Shown in pieces: positions 34,970-42,089 of a stretch of 42,089 nt of DNA. Source of the DNA: Cyanobacteria bacterium SW_9_44_58 (GTDB lineage Bacteria > Cyanobacteriota > Cyanobacteriia > Cyanobacteriales > Rubidibacteraceae); NCBI GenBank assembly GCA_003021905.1, contig PXPI01000102.1, forward strand, positions 1 through 42,089. The letters run 5' to 3'. Position numbers and translations under genes: made by a program. The notes beneath the pieces are model-generated. The model was not told the DNA's origin. It worked only from the letters and a program-made list of their open reading frames with translations, and made no database searches. The stretch's first letter is position 1. Every line of letters starts with the position of its first letter.

Positions 34970-37372
34970 TCAAGGCTTTAGATAAGCGACAGTGACGCCA
35001 TTTCCCCCTTCATTTTGCGGTGCGGTTTCAAACCGTTCCACTTGCGGGTGTTGCTTAAGAAATGCTTGTACCCCCTGACGCAGTTTTCCGGTGCCTTTGC
35101 CGTGAATTACCCATAAAGCCCCACTGGTTTGAGAACGAATGGCATTTTCCAGTTGGCTTTCGGCTTGGGCAACTCGGTATCCTCGAATGTCTAAAGTATT
35201 TTGTTCGGTGCGAACGGTTGGGGCTTGATTGGCAGGCTGTTTCGAGGCAGCGGCGGATTTTTGCTGTTTTTGGGGAAGTTCCGGTTTTTTGCCATCTAAG
35301 GATTCAATATCGGCTAAAGAAACGGTCATTTTCATTAAACCGAAGCGGATGGTTAGTTTGCCATCAGCATCAGGCAAGGTTAACACTTCTCCGGTTTGGT
35401 TAAATTTCGGAAGCCGTACTTGTTCCCCAATTTGCGGTTGATACTTCGGTTTGGATTTTGGCGTTTCCGTTTGCGGGCGATGACGGGCGGCAATTTCATT
35501 AACGGTTGCCGTGGCTTGTTGCGCCGCTTGCCCGGTTTTTTTACCCTGTTGCAATTCCTTGATGACTTGAGCAATTTCTTGACGGGCTTGCTGGACAGCC
35601 TTATCAACCGCTTGTTCCTGAGACTGTTTTAACGCTTGTTCTCGGGATTCTAGGGCTTGGGCGCGACTGGAAACTTCTTCATAGAATTTTTCGGCTTGTT
35701 CTAGCAGTTGTCTTGCCTGTTGGGCTTTTTCTTCTTGTTCTTTGCGTTGCTGTTCTAAGCCGGCAATTACTTGGTTGATATCTTCAGAATAACTGCCTTG
35801 GTTTTTCGCCATTTCCAGGATTTCAGGATCTAATCCCAGGCGATGGGCAACCGTCAAAGCGTTAGAGCGCCCCGGAATGCCCCACAATAGCCGATAAGTG
35901 GGGGAAAGGGTTTCTTCGTCGAATTCCACTGAGGCGTTTTCAAAGCGTTCATCTTGATATTTGAGGGCTTTTAATTCCCCGTAATGGGTGGTGGCAATGG
36001 TGAGGCGCACCCGTTCGGCGAGATATTGCAATAACGCGATCGCGATCGCGCTTCCTTCTGCGGGATCGGTTCCGGCGCCAACTTCATCCAATAATACTAG
36101 CGTATCCCGCATTTGATCCTCAGTTTCTTTAGGCGGAATGGCATCAATAATGCGGGTAATGCGGCGGATATGGCTAGAAAACGTGGAAAGACTTTGTTCA
36201 ATGGACTGTTCATCCCCAATGTCGGCTAAAACCTTTTCAAACCAAGGAATTTCCACCGGTTCTTTAGCGGGAACAAATAAGCCCACTTTTGCCATCAGCG
36301 CAGCAATCCCCACGGTTTTCAGAGTCACAGTTTTCCCCCCGGTATTGGGACCTGTTATGGCCACAACTCTGATTTGGGGATGAATTTTGACATCGATGGG
36401 AACCACGGGCGAGCCCTGTTCCTGGTGCTGTTGCCAGACTAATAGGGGATGACGCAACCGACGCAGGGTAATTGAGTCTTCACGATTGGCATCGACGAAT
36501 TGCGGCGGGTTGGCTTCCAACCATAAACTGTAGCGCGATCGCGCTGTGGCCAAATCTAATTTAGTGGCTACTGCTAAGACCATTTCCAGGTCTTCTTTTA
36601 CCTCTCCCACTTGTTCGGTTAGGGCTTGTAAAACCCGCTCTTGTTCCCGTTTTTCTTGACGAATATATTGTCGTTGTTGGTTGCCCAATTCCACTACTGA
36701 ATTAGGTTCAATGTAGAGGGTAGCGCCAGTGCTGGAACTATCATGAACAATGCCGGGAATTGCTTCTTTCTGCCCTGCTTTCACCGGAATAACAAACCGT
36801 TCCCCCCGTTGGGTAATGACAGGTTCTTGAATCGCGCCTCCCTGCCGTTGAATAATGTTTTGCAGCTTTTGATAAATGCGATCGCGCCGTTTTTTGATTT
36901 CCTCTCGAATTTCTCCTATTTTGGGACTTGCGCGTTCAGTAACTTTCCCATTCTCATCCAGACAGCGATTAATTTCTTTTTCTAATTCGGGATAAGTGCG
37001 CACTTGCGCAATTAATTCTTTGAGGCGCGGCGACTCTTCCAATTCATCAATTACCCGTCTAAGCCGTCTTACCGCAGCTAGGGTCATTGCAATTTGTACT
37101 AGGGTTTCTCCCGGCAAAATCCCTTTATATTCAGCCCGCTCTAAAGCCGAACCAAAATCGTAAATCCCATCAAATTTCCAGCCCGTTGTCAGGTTTTGTT
37201 CTAATTCATAAACTTCTTTGGTTTCCTGAAGTAGGTTTAAACTCGTTTCACGATTGTCAGGGATAGGAAGATGACGAGCCGCTCTAGCACCTAATTTGGT
37301 GCTGGCAAAGCTCGCCAAATGCTCACCTAAGCGCGGCCATTCCAACAGTTCGAGGGTTTCTGCTTCTATCAA
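34970..37372 (-). CDS. mutS2: Endonuclease MutS2
   Basis: An 800-residue MutS2. It lacks the MutS mismatch-recognition domain and begins with the core MIEAETLELLEWPRLGEHLASFA. The ATPase has Walker A AITGPNTGGKTVTLKT, Walker B LVLLDEVGAGTDPAEGSA and ATTHYGELK. A long coiled coil with Gln/Glu runs (about 520-630) leads to the Smr nuclease domain with LDIRGYRVAQAE and WVIHGKGTGKLRQGV. MutS2 limits recombination and in some bacteria rescues collided ribosomes. The start codon is TTG; it fits the family's usual MIxxETLELLEWPRL start, and no other start lies closer. Confidence 0.97.
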   Translation of the reverse strand: MIEAETLELLEWPRLGEHLASFASTKLGARAARHLPIPDNRETSLNLLQETKEVYELEQNLTTGWKFDGIYDFGSALERAEYKGILPGETLVQIAMTLAAVRRLRRVIDELEESPRLKELIAQVRTYPELEKEINRCLDENGKVTERASPKIGEIREEIKKRRDRIYQKLQNIIQRQGGAIQEPVITQRGERFVIPVKAGQKEAIPGIVHDSSSTGATLYIEPNSVVELGNQQRQYIRQEKREQERVLQALTEQVGEVKEDLEMVLAVATKLDLATARSRYSLWLEANPPQFVDANREDSITLRRLRHPLLVWQQHQEQGSPVVPIDVKIHPQIRVVAITGPNTGGKTVTLKTVGIAALMAKVGLFVPAKEPVEIPWFEKVLADIGDEQSIEQSLSTFSSHIRRITRIIDAIPPKETEDQMRDTLVLLDEVGAGTDPAEGSAIAIALLQYLAERVRLTIATTHYGELKALKYQDERFENASVEFDEETLSPTYRLLWGIPGRSNALTVAHRLGLDPEILEMAKNQGSYSEDINQVIAGLEQQRKEQEEKAQQARQLLEQAEKFYEEVSSRAQALESREQALKQSQEQAVDKAVQQARQEIAQVIKELQQGKKTGQAAQQATATVNEIAARHRPQTETPKSKPKYQPQIGEQVRLPKFNQTGEVLTLPDADGKLTIRFGLMKMTVSLADIESLDGKKPELPQKQQKSAAASKQPANQAPTVRTEQNTLDIRGYRVAQAESQLENAIRSQTSGALWVIHGKGTGKLRQGVQAFLKQHPQVERFETAPQNEGGNGVTVAYLKP

Positions 37373-37435
37373 GGCAAATCTCGTTACGCTTTCTAGGTCT
37401 TCATCTATCTTAATCAGAATAAGCTACTGCTGAAA

Positions 37436-38071
37436 TTAGTTGAGCAACCATGCCCCGACTTGACTATGGCTGGTTTCCCGACTTTGATGCAAGGCTTGTT
37501 CGATTAAATTAATGTCTAAGCTGTTTAAAACTTGAGAGGTATTCAGGCGATAACTGCCTTGTTTTTCAATAGCAAACGCGGTAATTTTTGCTTTTTTTAC
37601 ATCAACAATCCAATATTCTTCTATCCCTAAATCTTCATAAAGCAATCGCTTCGTCCCTAAATCATCAGCTAACGAAACATTAGCAATTTCAATAACCAAA
37701 TTCGGAGCAGGATACTGATCTAAATTGATAATAGCAGTTTCCCAAGGAATGCTGTGGGCATTATCTCCAATATAAAATGCAAGATCTGGTTGTGCTTCTC
37801 GAAAATTTGGTTTTCTAAATGTGCAATTGTCTTTGCCATTCAGTTCAATTGATTTAAGAGTAGCATAGAGAGAAATCATATAATTAATAAGAGAATGATC
37901 GCTAGCATGATTATTGCCTAAAGGACTCATTTCAATTCGATATTGTTGATGATAATAATAAGATTTCCCTTGTTCAGCGGGAATGCTTTCTAACGTTTTT
38001 AAGTAGTCTTCCCAACTGCCATCAACCCAAGTTTCCGTTTTTAGGTTTGGTTTCGGTTGTGTAATCATCAT
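37436..38071 (-). CDS. Uma2-fold (DUF820) protein, intact active site
   Basis: A 211-residue Uma2/DUF820 protein with PD-(D/E)xK-like residues present: QPDLAFY (Asp), NLVIEIANVS (Glu) and DLGTKRLLYEDLGIEEYWIVD (Lys). It is thus a better candidate for activity than the paralogue at 1297-1845. Its cellular role is unknown. Two ATG codons are adjacent at the start; the ribosome-binding site GGGAGAGAAG lies directly upstream and is part of a repeat shared with the ileS terminator. Confidence 0.9.
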   Translation of the reverse strand: MMITQPKPNLKTETWVDGSWEDYLKTLESIPAEQGKSYYYHQQYRIEMSPLGNNHASDHSLINYMISLYATLKSIELNGKDNCTFRKPNFREAQPDLAFYIGDNAHSIPWETAIINLDQYPAPNLVIEIANVSLADDLGTKRLLYEDLGIEEYWIVDVKKAKITAFAIEKQGSYRLNTSQVLNSLDINLIEQALHQSRETSHSQVGAWLLN

Positions 38072-38072
38072 C

Positions 38073-38112
38073 TTCTCTCCCTAATTAAAAGTAGGGAGAA
38101 ATTCTCTCCCTA
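38073..38112 (-). terminator. ileS terminator hairpin overlapping a repeat that supplies the uma2 RBS
   Basis: On the minus strand TAGGGAGA (38112-38105) pairs with TCTCCCTA (38099-38092) over a 5-nt loop, followed by CTTTTAATT. An 11-nt direct repeat, TAGGGAGAGAA, occurs at 38112-38102 and again at 38083-38073, where it forms the ribosome-binding site of the next gene. The middle arm can pair with either copy. Confidence 0.65.
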
Positions 38113-38119
38113 TTTATTC

Positions 38120-41002
38120 TTAAAAAGTGCCCGTTAAGGCTGCATAACATCTCTCGCAGAGTGTTGGATCATTTTTAAAGTGACCCACTTGAGTCGAATA
38201 GTTCCAACAGCGCTCGCATTTTTCGCCGTCTGCTTCCACAATTCCCACCGTCACTAAGTCTGTTTCGGTGCAATAGGGAGCATTTTTCGCTGTTTCTGCT
38301 GTCTCTACCAATTCTACTTGGGACGCAAGAAAGAGATAGCGCAGTTCATCCACATGCAATCCGTCTCCTGTTGTATCACTGGGATTCATTGCTGTGAGTT
38401 GTTCCTGTAACTGGCTATCGGGAACATACAGCAATACTTTGGCTTCGAGGGAAGCACCAATGAGTTTCTCGTTTCGCGCTTGTTCAAGCACTTTATTCAC
38501 TTCTGCCCGAATCTCCCGGAGGGTTGACCACTGTTTGGCGAGTTCCGCATCTTTCCAAGGACTTTCTTCGGGAATCCATCCGGAGGCAAACACAGATTTG
38601 TAAGGAACAGGATAAGGGAGATGCTGCCAAATATCCTCTGCCATATGGGATAATACAGGCGCGATCGCGCGCGCTAAATTCTCCACAATAATCGCTAACA
38701 CGGTTTGGCAACTGCGCCGCCGCAAAGATTTGGCATCAGAAATATACAAGCGATCTTTGGCAATATCTAAATAGAAATTTGATAAATCCACGACACAGAA
38801 ATTCTGTACCATTTGGAAGAATCGGAAGAATTCATAATCCTCAAATGCGGCTGTAATTTCCTCACAAACTTCTCCGGTGCGATGAAGAATATAGCGGTCT
38901 AAACTGGGCAAGTCTTCATAAACCACCCCATCCGGTTTGGGATCAAAGTCATGTAAATTGCCCAGCAAAAAGCGAATGGTATTGCGAATTTTGCGATAGG
39001 AATCGGCAAGTTGTTTGAGAATATTTTGTCCAATGGGAACATCAGCCGAATAATCCACCGATGACACCCACAAGCGCAATAAATCAGCCCCATAGGGGGG
39101 TTCTTTCTTCTGATTTTGGCCCCCATTAATAATCACGGCAGGGTCAACCACATTTCCCATAGACTTACTCATTTTGTAGCCTTTTTCATCCAAGACAAAG
39201 CCATGGGTTAATACCGTTTTATAGGGGGCAATGCCTTGGGTGGCAACGCTTGTTAATAAACTGGACTGGAACCAACCCCGATGTTGGTCGGATCCTTCCA
39301 GATACATATCCACCGGATAATGCAATTCCTCCCGCTGTTTGGCAACCGCAGACCAAGAGGAACCGGAATCAAACCAAACATCCATGGTATCAGTGCCCTT
39401 GCGATAGGTGCGTCCATTATTGCGGTATTCCGGGGGCAATAATTCCTCGGTGCTTAATTCCCACCAGGCATCCGATCCGTTTTCCGCGATAATATTCTGG
39501 ACATGAGCCACGGTTTCCGGCGTTAAAAGCGGTTCATCGGTTTCTTCGTCATAAAAAACGGGAATGGGAACCCCCCAACTCCGTTGACGGGAAATGCACC
39601 AATCGCTGCGTCCAGCCACCATGGGACGAATGCGGTTTTCTCCTTGTTTCGGCAGCCAATTGACTGTGGAAATGGCAGATAAGGCGTCTTCCCGAAAGCC
39701 TTCCACCGAGGCAAACCATTGTTCTGTAGCACGGAAAATCGTTGGTTTTTTCGTTCGCCAATCGTAGGGATACTTATGAACGTAGGGTTCTTGTTTCAGG
39801 AGAGCATTTGCCGATTGCAACGCTTCAATAATGGCCTCATTGCCGCCATTGAGAACCTCTAACCCAGCAAACCGCCCCGCTTCTTCCGTAAAGATGCCCT
39901 GTTCATCTACCGGCGACAGAATGGGCAAATCGTAGCGTTTTCCGACAAGATAGTCTTCTTGACCGTGTCCAGGGGCAGTATGGACTAATCCCGTTCCCGA
40001 TTCGGTGGTAATATAGTCTCCCCCGATAACAACTTCGCTTTCTCGGTCAAATAGGGGATGGCGATATTGACAATTTTCTAAAGCATCGCCGGAAATAGTG
40101 GTTTTTACGGTTAGCGATTGCCCCAAAGTTTCTGAAAGCGTTTCCACTAACTCGGAGGCAATAATAAAGTAGCGACAACTGCCTTGTTGTTCTGGGGGTT
40201 CCACAACTGCATAGGTCAACTCGGGATTTACTGCCACTGCTAAATTCCCCGGAATTGTCCAAGGAGTCGTTGTCCAGATAGCAATCCCTAAGTTGGGCAT
40301 CAATTCACCTAAGACATCTTTCACCCCTTCTCCTAATTCGGTTAACGGGAATACAGCATAGATGCTGGGAGAGGTGTGTCCTTCGGGATATTCCAATTCC
40401 GCTTCGGCAAGGGCGGTTTGCGAACTGGGACTCCAATGCACCGGTTTGAGGCCGCGATAAATATAGCCTTTGAGGGCCATATCGCCAAAGACCCCAATTT
40501 GGGCCCCCTCGTATTGAGGATTGAGGGTTAAATAGGGATTATCCCAGTCTCCCCACACGCCATAGCGTTTGAAACCTTCCCGTTGCGTGTCGATGGCTTT
40601 TAGGGCAAATTTCGCCGCTTTTTTCCGTAATTTAAGCGGGGTAAGGTGAGCGCGATCTTTTTCTTCTATATTTTGTAAAACTTTTAATTCAATGGGTAAA
40701 CCGTGACAATCCCAACCTGGTACATAGCGTACCTTATAGCCCCGCAACAATTTATACTTATTAATAATATCTTTCAGAATTTTATTTAGGGCATGTCCCA
40801 TATGCAGTGAACCGTTAGCGTAGGGCGGTCCATCATGCAAAACAAATAAATCTTTGGGATTGTGTTGCGACAGCGTTTCATAAATTTTTTCCTGCTCCCA
40901 AAATTGCTGGATTTCAGGCTCTCTTTGCTTCGAGTTCGCCCGCATGGAGAAATCCGTTTTTGGTAGGTTGATTGTATCCTTATAGTTTTTATTGCTTGTC
41001 AC
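38120..41002 (-). CDS. ileS: Isoleucine--tRNA ligase
   Basis: A 960-residue class I synthetase. The HIGH motif lies in PPYANGSLHMGHALNKIL and the KMSKS loop in DEKGYKMSKSMGNVVDP. The editing (CP1) domain is present, with TTPWTIPGNLA and SGTGLVHTAPGHGQEDY. The C-terminal zinc finger reads CERCWNYS then CERCYAAL. The start is GTG at 41002, giving MTSNKNYKDTINLPKTDFSMRAN, which matches the usual cyanobacterial N-terminus. A hairpin terminator follows the stop. Confidence 0.98.
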   Translation of the reverse strand: MTSNKNYKDTINLPKTDFSMRANSKQREPEIQQFWEQEKIYETLSQHNPKDLFVLHDGPPYANGSLHMGHALNKILKDIINKYKLLRGYKVRYVPGWDCHGLPIELKVLQNIEEKDRAHLTPLKLRKKAAKFALKAIDTQREGFKRYGVWGDWDNPYLTLNPQYEGAQIGVFGDMALKGYIYRGLKPVHWSPSSQTALAEAELEYPEGHTSPSIYAVFPLTELGEGVKDVLGELMPNLGIAIWTTTPWTIPGNLAVAVNPELTYAVVEPPEQQGSCRYFIIASELVETLSETLGQSLTVKTTISGDALENCQYRHPLFDRESEVVIGGDYITTESGTGLVHTAPGHGQEDYLVGKRYDLPILSPVDEQGIFTEEAGRFAGLEVLNGGNEAIIEALQSANALLKQEPYVHKYPYDWRTKKPTIFRATEQWFASVEGFREDALSAISTVNWLPKQGENRIRPMVAGRSDWCISRQRSWGVPIPVFYDEETDEPLLTPETVAHVQNIIAENGSDAWWELSTEELLPPEYRNNGRTYRKGTDTMDVWFDSGSSWSAVAKQREELHYPVDMYLEGSDQHRGWFQSSLLTSVATQGIAPYKTVLTHGFVLDEKGYKMSKSMGNVVDPAVIINGGQNQKKEPPYGADLLRLWVSSVDYSADVPIGQNILKQLADSYRKIRNTIRFLLGNLHDFDPKPDGVVYEDLPSLDRYILHRTGEVCEEITAAFEDYEFFRFFQMVQNFCVVDLSNFYLDIAKDRLYISDAKSLRRRSCQTVLAIIVENLARAIAPVLSHMAEDIWQHLPYPVPYKSVFASGWIPEESPWKDAELAKQWSTLREIRAEVNKVLEQARNEKLIGASLEAKVLLYVPDSQLQEQLTAMNPSDTTGDGLHVDELRYLFLASQVELVETAETAKNAPYCTETDLVTVGIVEADGEKCERCWNYSTQVGHFKNDPTLCERCYAALTGTF

Positions 41003-41079
41003 AGGTCTTACGTTGTCGTTGTGTAGTGGACAGTTTAATTGCTGTACCGATATTTTAACGTTGCAATGGAGGATTTTTC

Positions 41080-41739
41080 TTACTCGGAGTCGCTAGAAGA
41101 AGCAGACCCTTTTTGGTTGGAGGGTCTTTCCTCGCTGCCTTGATTGGGTGGGTCAGTTTTTTCCGAGTCTTCTTGTTGCTGAGAGTCACGACTTAGTGTT
41201 GAACTGGTTTCGGAGGAAGAGGATTCAGCAGTCGATGTTTCTTGTTCTTCCTGCGATTGAGATTCGCTACTTGGTGTCGAAGTTGCCTCAGATTGTTCTC
41301 CCTGGGTTGTCGATGTTGTTTTTTCTTGTTGTTGCTGAGACTGAGGGCTTGATGTGGAACTGGTTTTAGATGGCGAAGGCGGTGTTGGCTGTTTGTTGCT
41401 GCCTCTGATTTTTTGCCAAAGTGTTTTTGGGGATAGAAATTGGAAAGGGGAGGCAATGGTTTGAGAAATGTTGGTTTTTTCCTCAGGTGAGGCAAGACGT
41501 CGGCGTAAAATGACGGTTTGGGTGCCGAACCATAATAATAATGTTGCGCTTGCCATTTGGCCCAATAAAACGCCTCCTGTAACGCGCCCGGCACACACCC
41601 ATAATACTAAGGCATAAAATAGTCCCAGCCCACTCCAGTAAAAGTCGCTTTTACGGTGAACTTCCGGAAAAAAGAATGCTGAAAAATAAAGGCCGAAACT
41701 TCCCAAGGCAACGGCGACAGCAAGTAAATGAGCTAGCAT
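41080..41739 (-). CDS. ycf66: Ycf66 family membrane protein with Ser/Gln/Glu-rich tail
   Basis: A 219-residue protein. The first 85 residues are Ycf66-like, with three hydrophobic segments (AHLLAVAVALGSFGLYFSAFFF, WSGLGLFYALVLWVCAGRV and LLGQMASATLLLWFGTQTVIL) ending in RRRL. Ycf66 is conserved in cyanobacteria and some plastids; its function is unknown. From about residue 115 the protein is a low-complexity Ser/Thr/Gln/Glu tail, likely disordered. I start it at ATG 41739, which has GGGAGGAAG upstream; the frame stays open further into the neighbouring tnpB tail, but those residues are not family-like. Confidence 0.85.
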   Translation of the reverse strand: MLAHLLAVAVALGSFGLYFSAFFFPEVHRKSDFYWSGLGLFYALVLWVCAGRVTGGVLLGQMASATLLLWFGTQTVILRRRLASPEEKTNISQTIASPFQFLSPKTLWQKIRGSNKQPTPPSPSKTSSTSSPQSQQQQEKTTSTTQGEQSEATSTPSSESQSQEEQETSTAESSSSETSSTLSRDSQQQEDSEKTDPPNQGSEERPSNQKGSASSSDSE

Positions 41740-41812
41740 GGTTTTCTTCCTCCCAGAACAGAAAGTTTTGATATTGAAACAACGGTTATATCTAATGAAA
41801 TTAATTGACACT

Positions 41813-41833
41813 CCAACGGCTAAAGCGCGTTGG
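41813..41833. repeat. Subterminal hairpin of the IS605-type right end
   Basis: A 6-bp inverted repeat CCAACG/CGTTGG with a 9-nt loop that contains the tnpB stop codon. Confidence 0.75.
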
Positions 41834-42089
41834 ATTCTTCCTTCAATGATCCGTCTTGCCAATGCAGGATTTCTCCAACATCAGTAGAGGACAAATCTCC
41901 AGAAGCGTAGATTCCGACATGCCCTGTCGTATTTAAGGCTTGATTTAGAATATTCAGTGCTGCGTTATAATCTCTATCCAATTCACAACCACATTGACAA
42001 ATGTGCGTTCTTTGAGATAGAGATTTTTTAACAACAACACCACAATTAGAGCAATGTTGAGACGTATAATTGGGAGAAACTGCAACAGT
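41820..42089 (-). CDS. tnpB: TnpB (OrfB) RNA-guided nuclease, C-terminal 89 residues
   Basis: A partial gene whose 5' part lies beyond the window. The visible end starts TVAVSPNYTSQHCSNCGV, then QRTHICQCGCELDRDYNAALNIL. These are the zinc-finger half-sites (CSNCG, CQCGC) and the third RuvC Asp of TnpB in DRDYNAA. The tail ends SLKEESNAL at the TAG inside the right-end hairpin. TnpB is the omega-RNA-guided DNA nuclease ancestral to Cas12. The omega RNA normally overlaps this 3' end and extends past the element boundary at about 41805. Whether the gene is complete upstream cannot be told here. Confidence 0.9.
   Translation of the reverse strand, partial: TVAVSPNYTSQHCSNCGVVVKKSLSQRTHICQCGCELDRDYNAALNILNQALNTTGHVGIYASGDLSSTDVGEILHWQDGSLKEESNAL

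Larger units (their letters stand above)
41805..42089 (-). mobile_element. IS200/IS605-type element, 3' (right) end, cut by window edge
   Basis: The right terminus of a TnpB-encoding element. On the plus strand it reads TTGACACT, stem CCAACG (41813-41818) with CGTTGG (41828-41833), then ATTCTT, the same order as in the MITE-like element at 1909-2268. The stop codon of tnpB lies inside the hairpin. The rest of the element runs off the window. Confidence 0.8.

Noticed and set aside
41193-41594. A 133-codon minus-strand frame inside ycf66
   Set aside because: It is a shifted reading of the low-complexity tail; the Ycf66 frame explains the region.
41740-41862. N-terminal extension of the Ycf66 frame into the tnpB tail
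   Set aside because: The extra 41 residues are antisense-like transposon sequence and a good ribosome-binding site precedes the ATG at 41739.
1-42089. CRISPR array, prophage, toxin-antitoxin or retron
   Set aside because: No regularly spaced direct repeats, phage structural genes, reverse transcriptase or paired small toxin genes were found on either strand.

Overview
The window is a piece of a cyanobacterial chromosome. Three things point there. The HIP1 palindrome GCGATCGC, often extended to GCGCGATCGCGC, recurs many times in both coding and spacer DNA. Photosynthesis-lineage genes are present (Ycf54, Ycf66, a PCP-reductase miniprotein, the Sll1377-type glucolipid synthase, GGPP synthase, carboxyl-terminal proteases). 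The tmRNA tag ANNIVPFARKPATVAA is of cyanobacterial type. Gene style and moderate GC suggest a unicellular chroococcalean, but the species cannot be named from the sequence. Most of the window is ordinary core genome. The mobile pieces are an IS200/IS605-type element cut by the right edge, a short non-autonomous relative near 1.9-2.3 kb, and a structured spacer near 32.8 kb that may be a third relic.

Layout. 0-1.85 kb: a doubtful small membrane ORF, a DUF3172 protein and a Uma2-fold protein with a degraded active site. 1.85-2.28 kb: the MITE-like element. 2.3-6.2 kb: Trm1 tRNA methyltransferase, an ArsS-type radical SAM protein and two TVP38/TMEM64 membrane proteins. 6.2-9.4 kb: trpS, a large uncharacterised protein, moaC. 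9.5-10.4 kb: tRNA-Arg(ACG) and tRNA-Gln(TTG) with a MEKHLA-domain gene between them. 10.5-15.2 kb: a HAD hydrolase, then a likely operon of a duplicated-module membrane protein, an SbmA/BacA-like ABC half-transporter and a methyltransferase. 15.3-16.1 kb: rplU-rpmA with a terminator. 16.2-19.7 kb: a SphX/PstS-type binding protein, an orphan histidine kinase and an M48 protease. 19.8-20.35 kb: ssrA and the PCP_red miniprotein. 20.5-26.3 kb: secA, the glucolipid synthase, and a hydroxylase-SDR fusion. 26.5-30.8 kb: an S41 protease and a small lipoprotein, divergent from folD-crtE-PAP2. 30.8-34.9 kb: UPF0114, ycf54, pdxJ and a four-ACT aspartate kinase. 35-42 kb: mutS2, a second Uma2 protein, ileS, ycf66 and the tnpB 3' end.

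Functional themes are translation (Trm1, TrpS, IleS, L21, L27, tmRNA, two tRNAs), envelope and secretion (SecA, SphX, S41 and M48 proteases, glucolipid synthase, ABC transporter), and cofactor, isoprenoid or chlorophyll supply (FolD, CrtE, MoaC, PdxJ, Ycf54). The observations most worth following up are the two IS605-type ends sharing TTGACACT-hairpin-ATTCTT, the four-hairpin spacer before lysC, an A-B-A' repeat between ileS and uma2 that could pair as terminator or as RBS blocker, the duplicated-module protein with its ABC and methyltransferase partners, and the ArsS gene beside twin TVP38 genes. No CRISPR array, prophage or recognisable defence island was seen.
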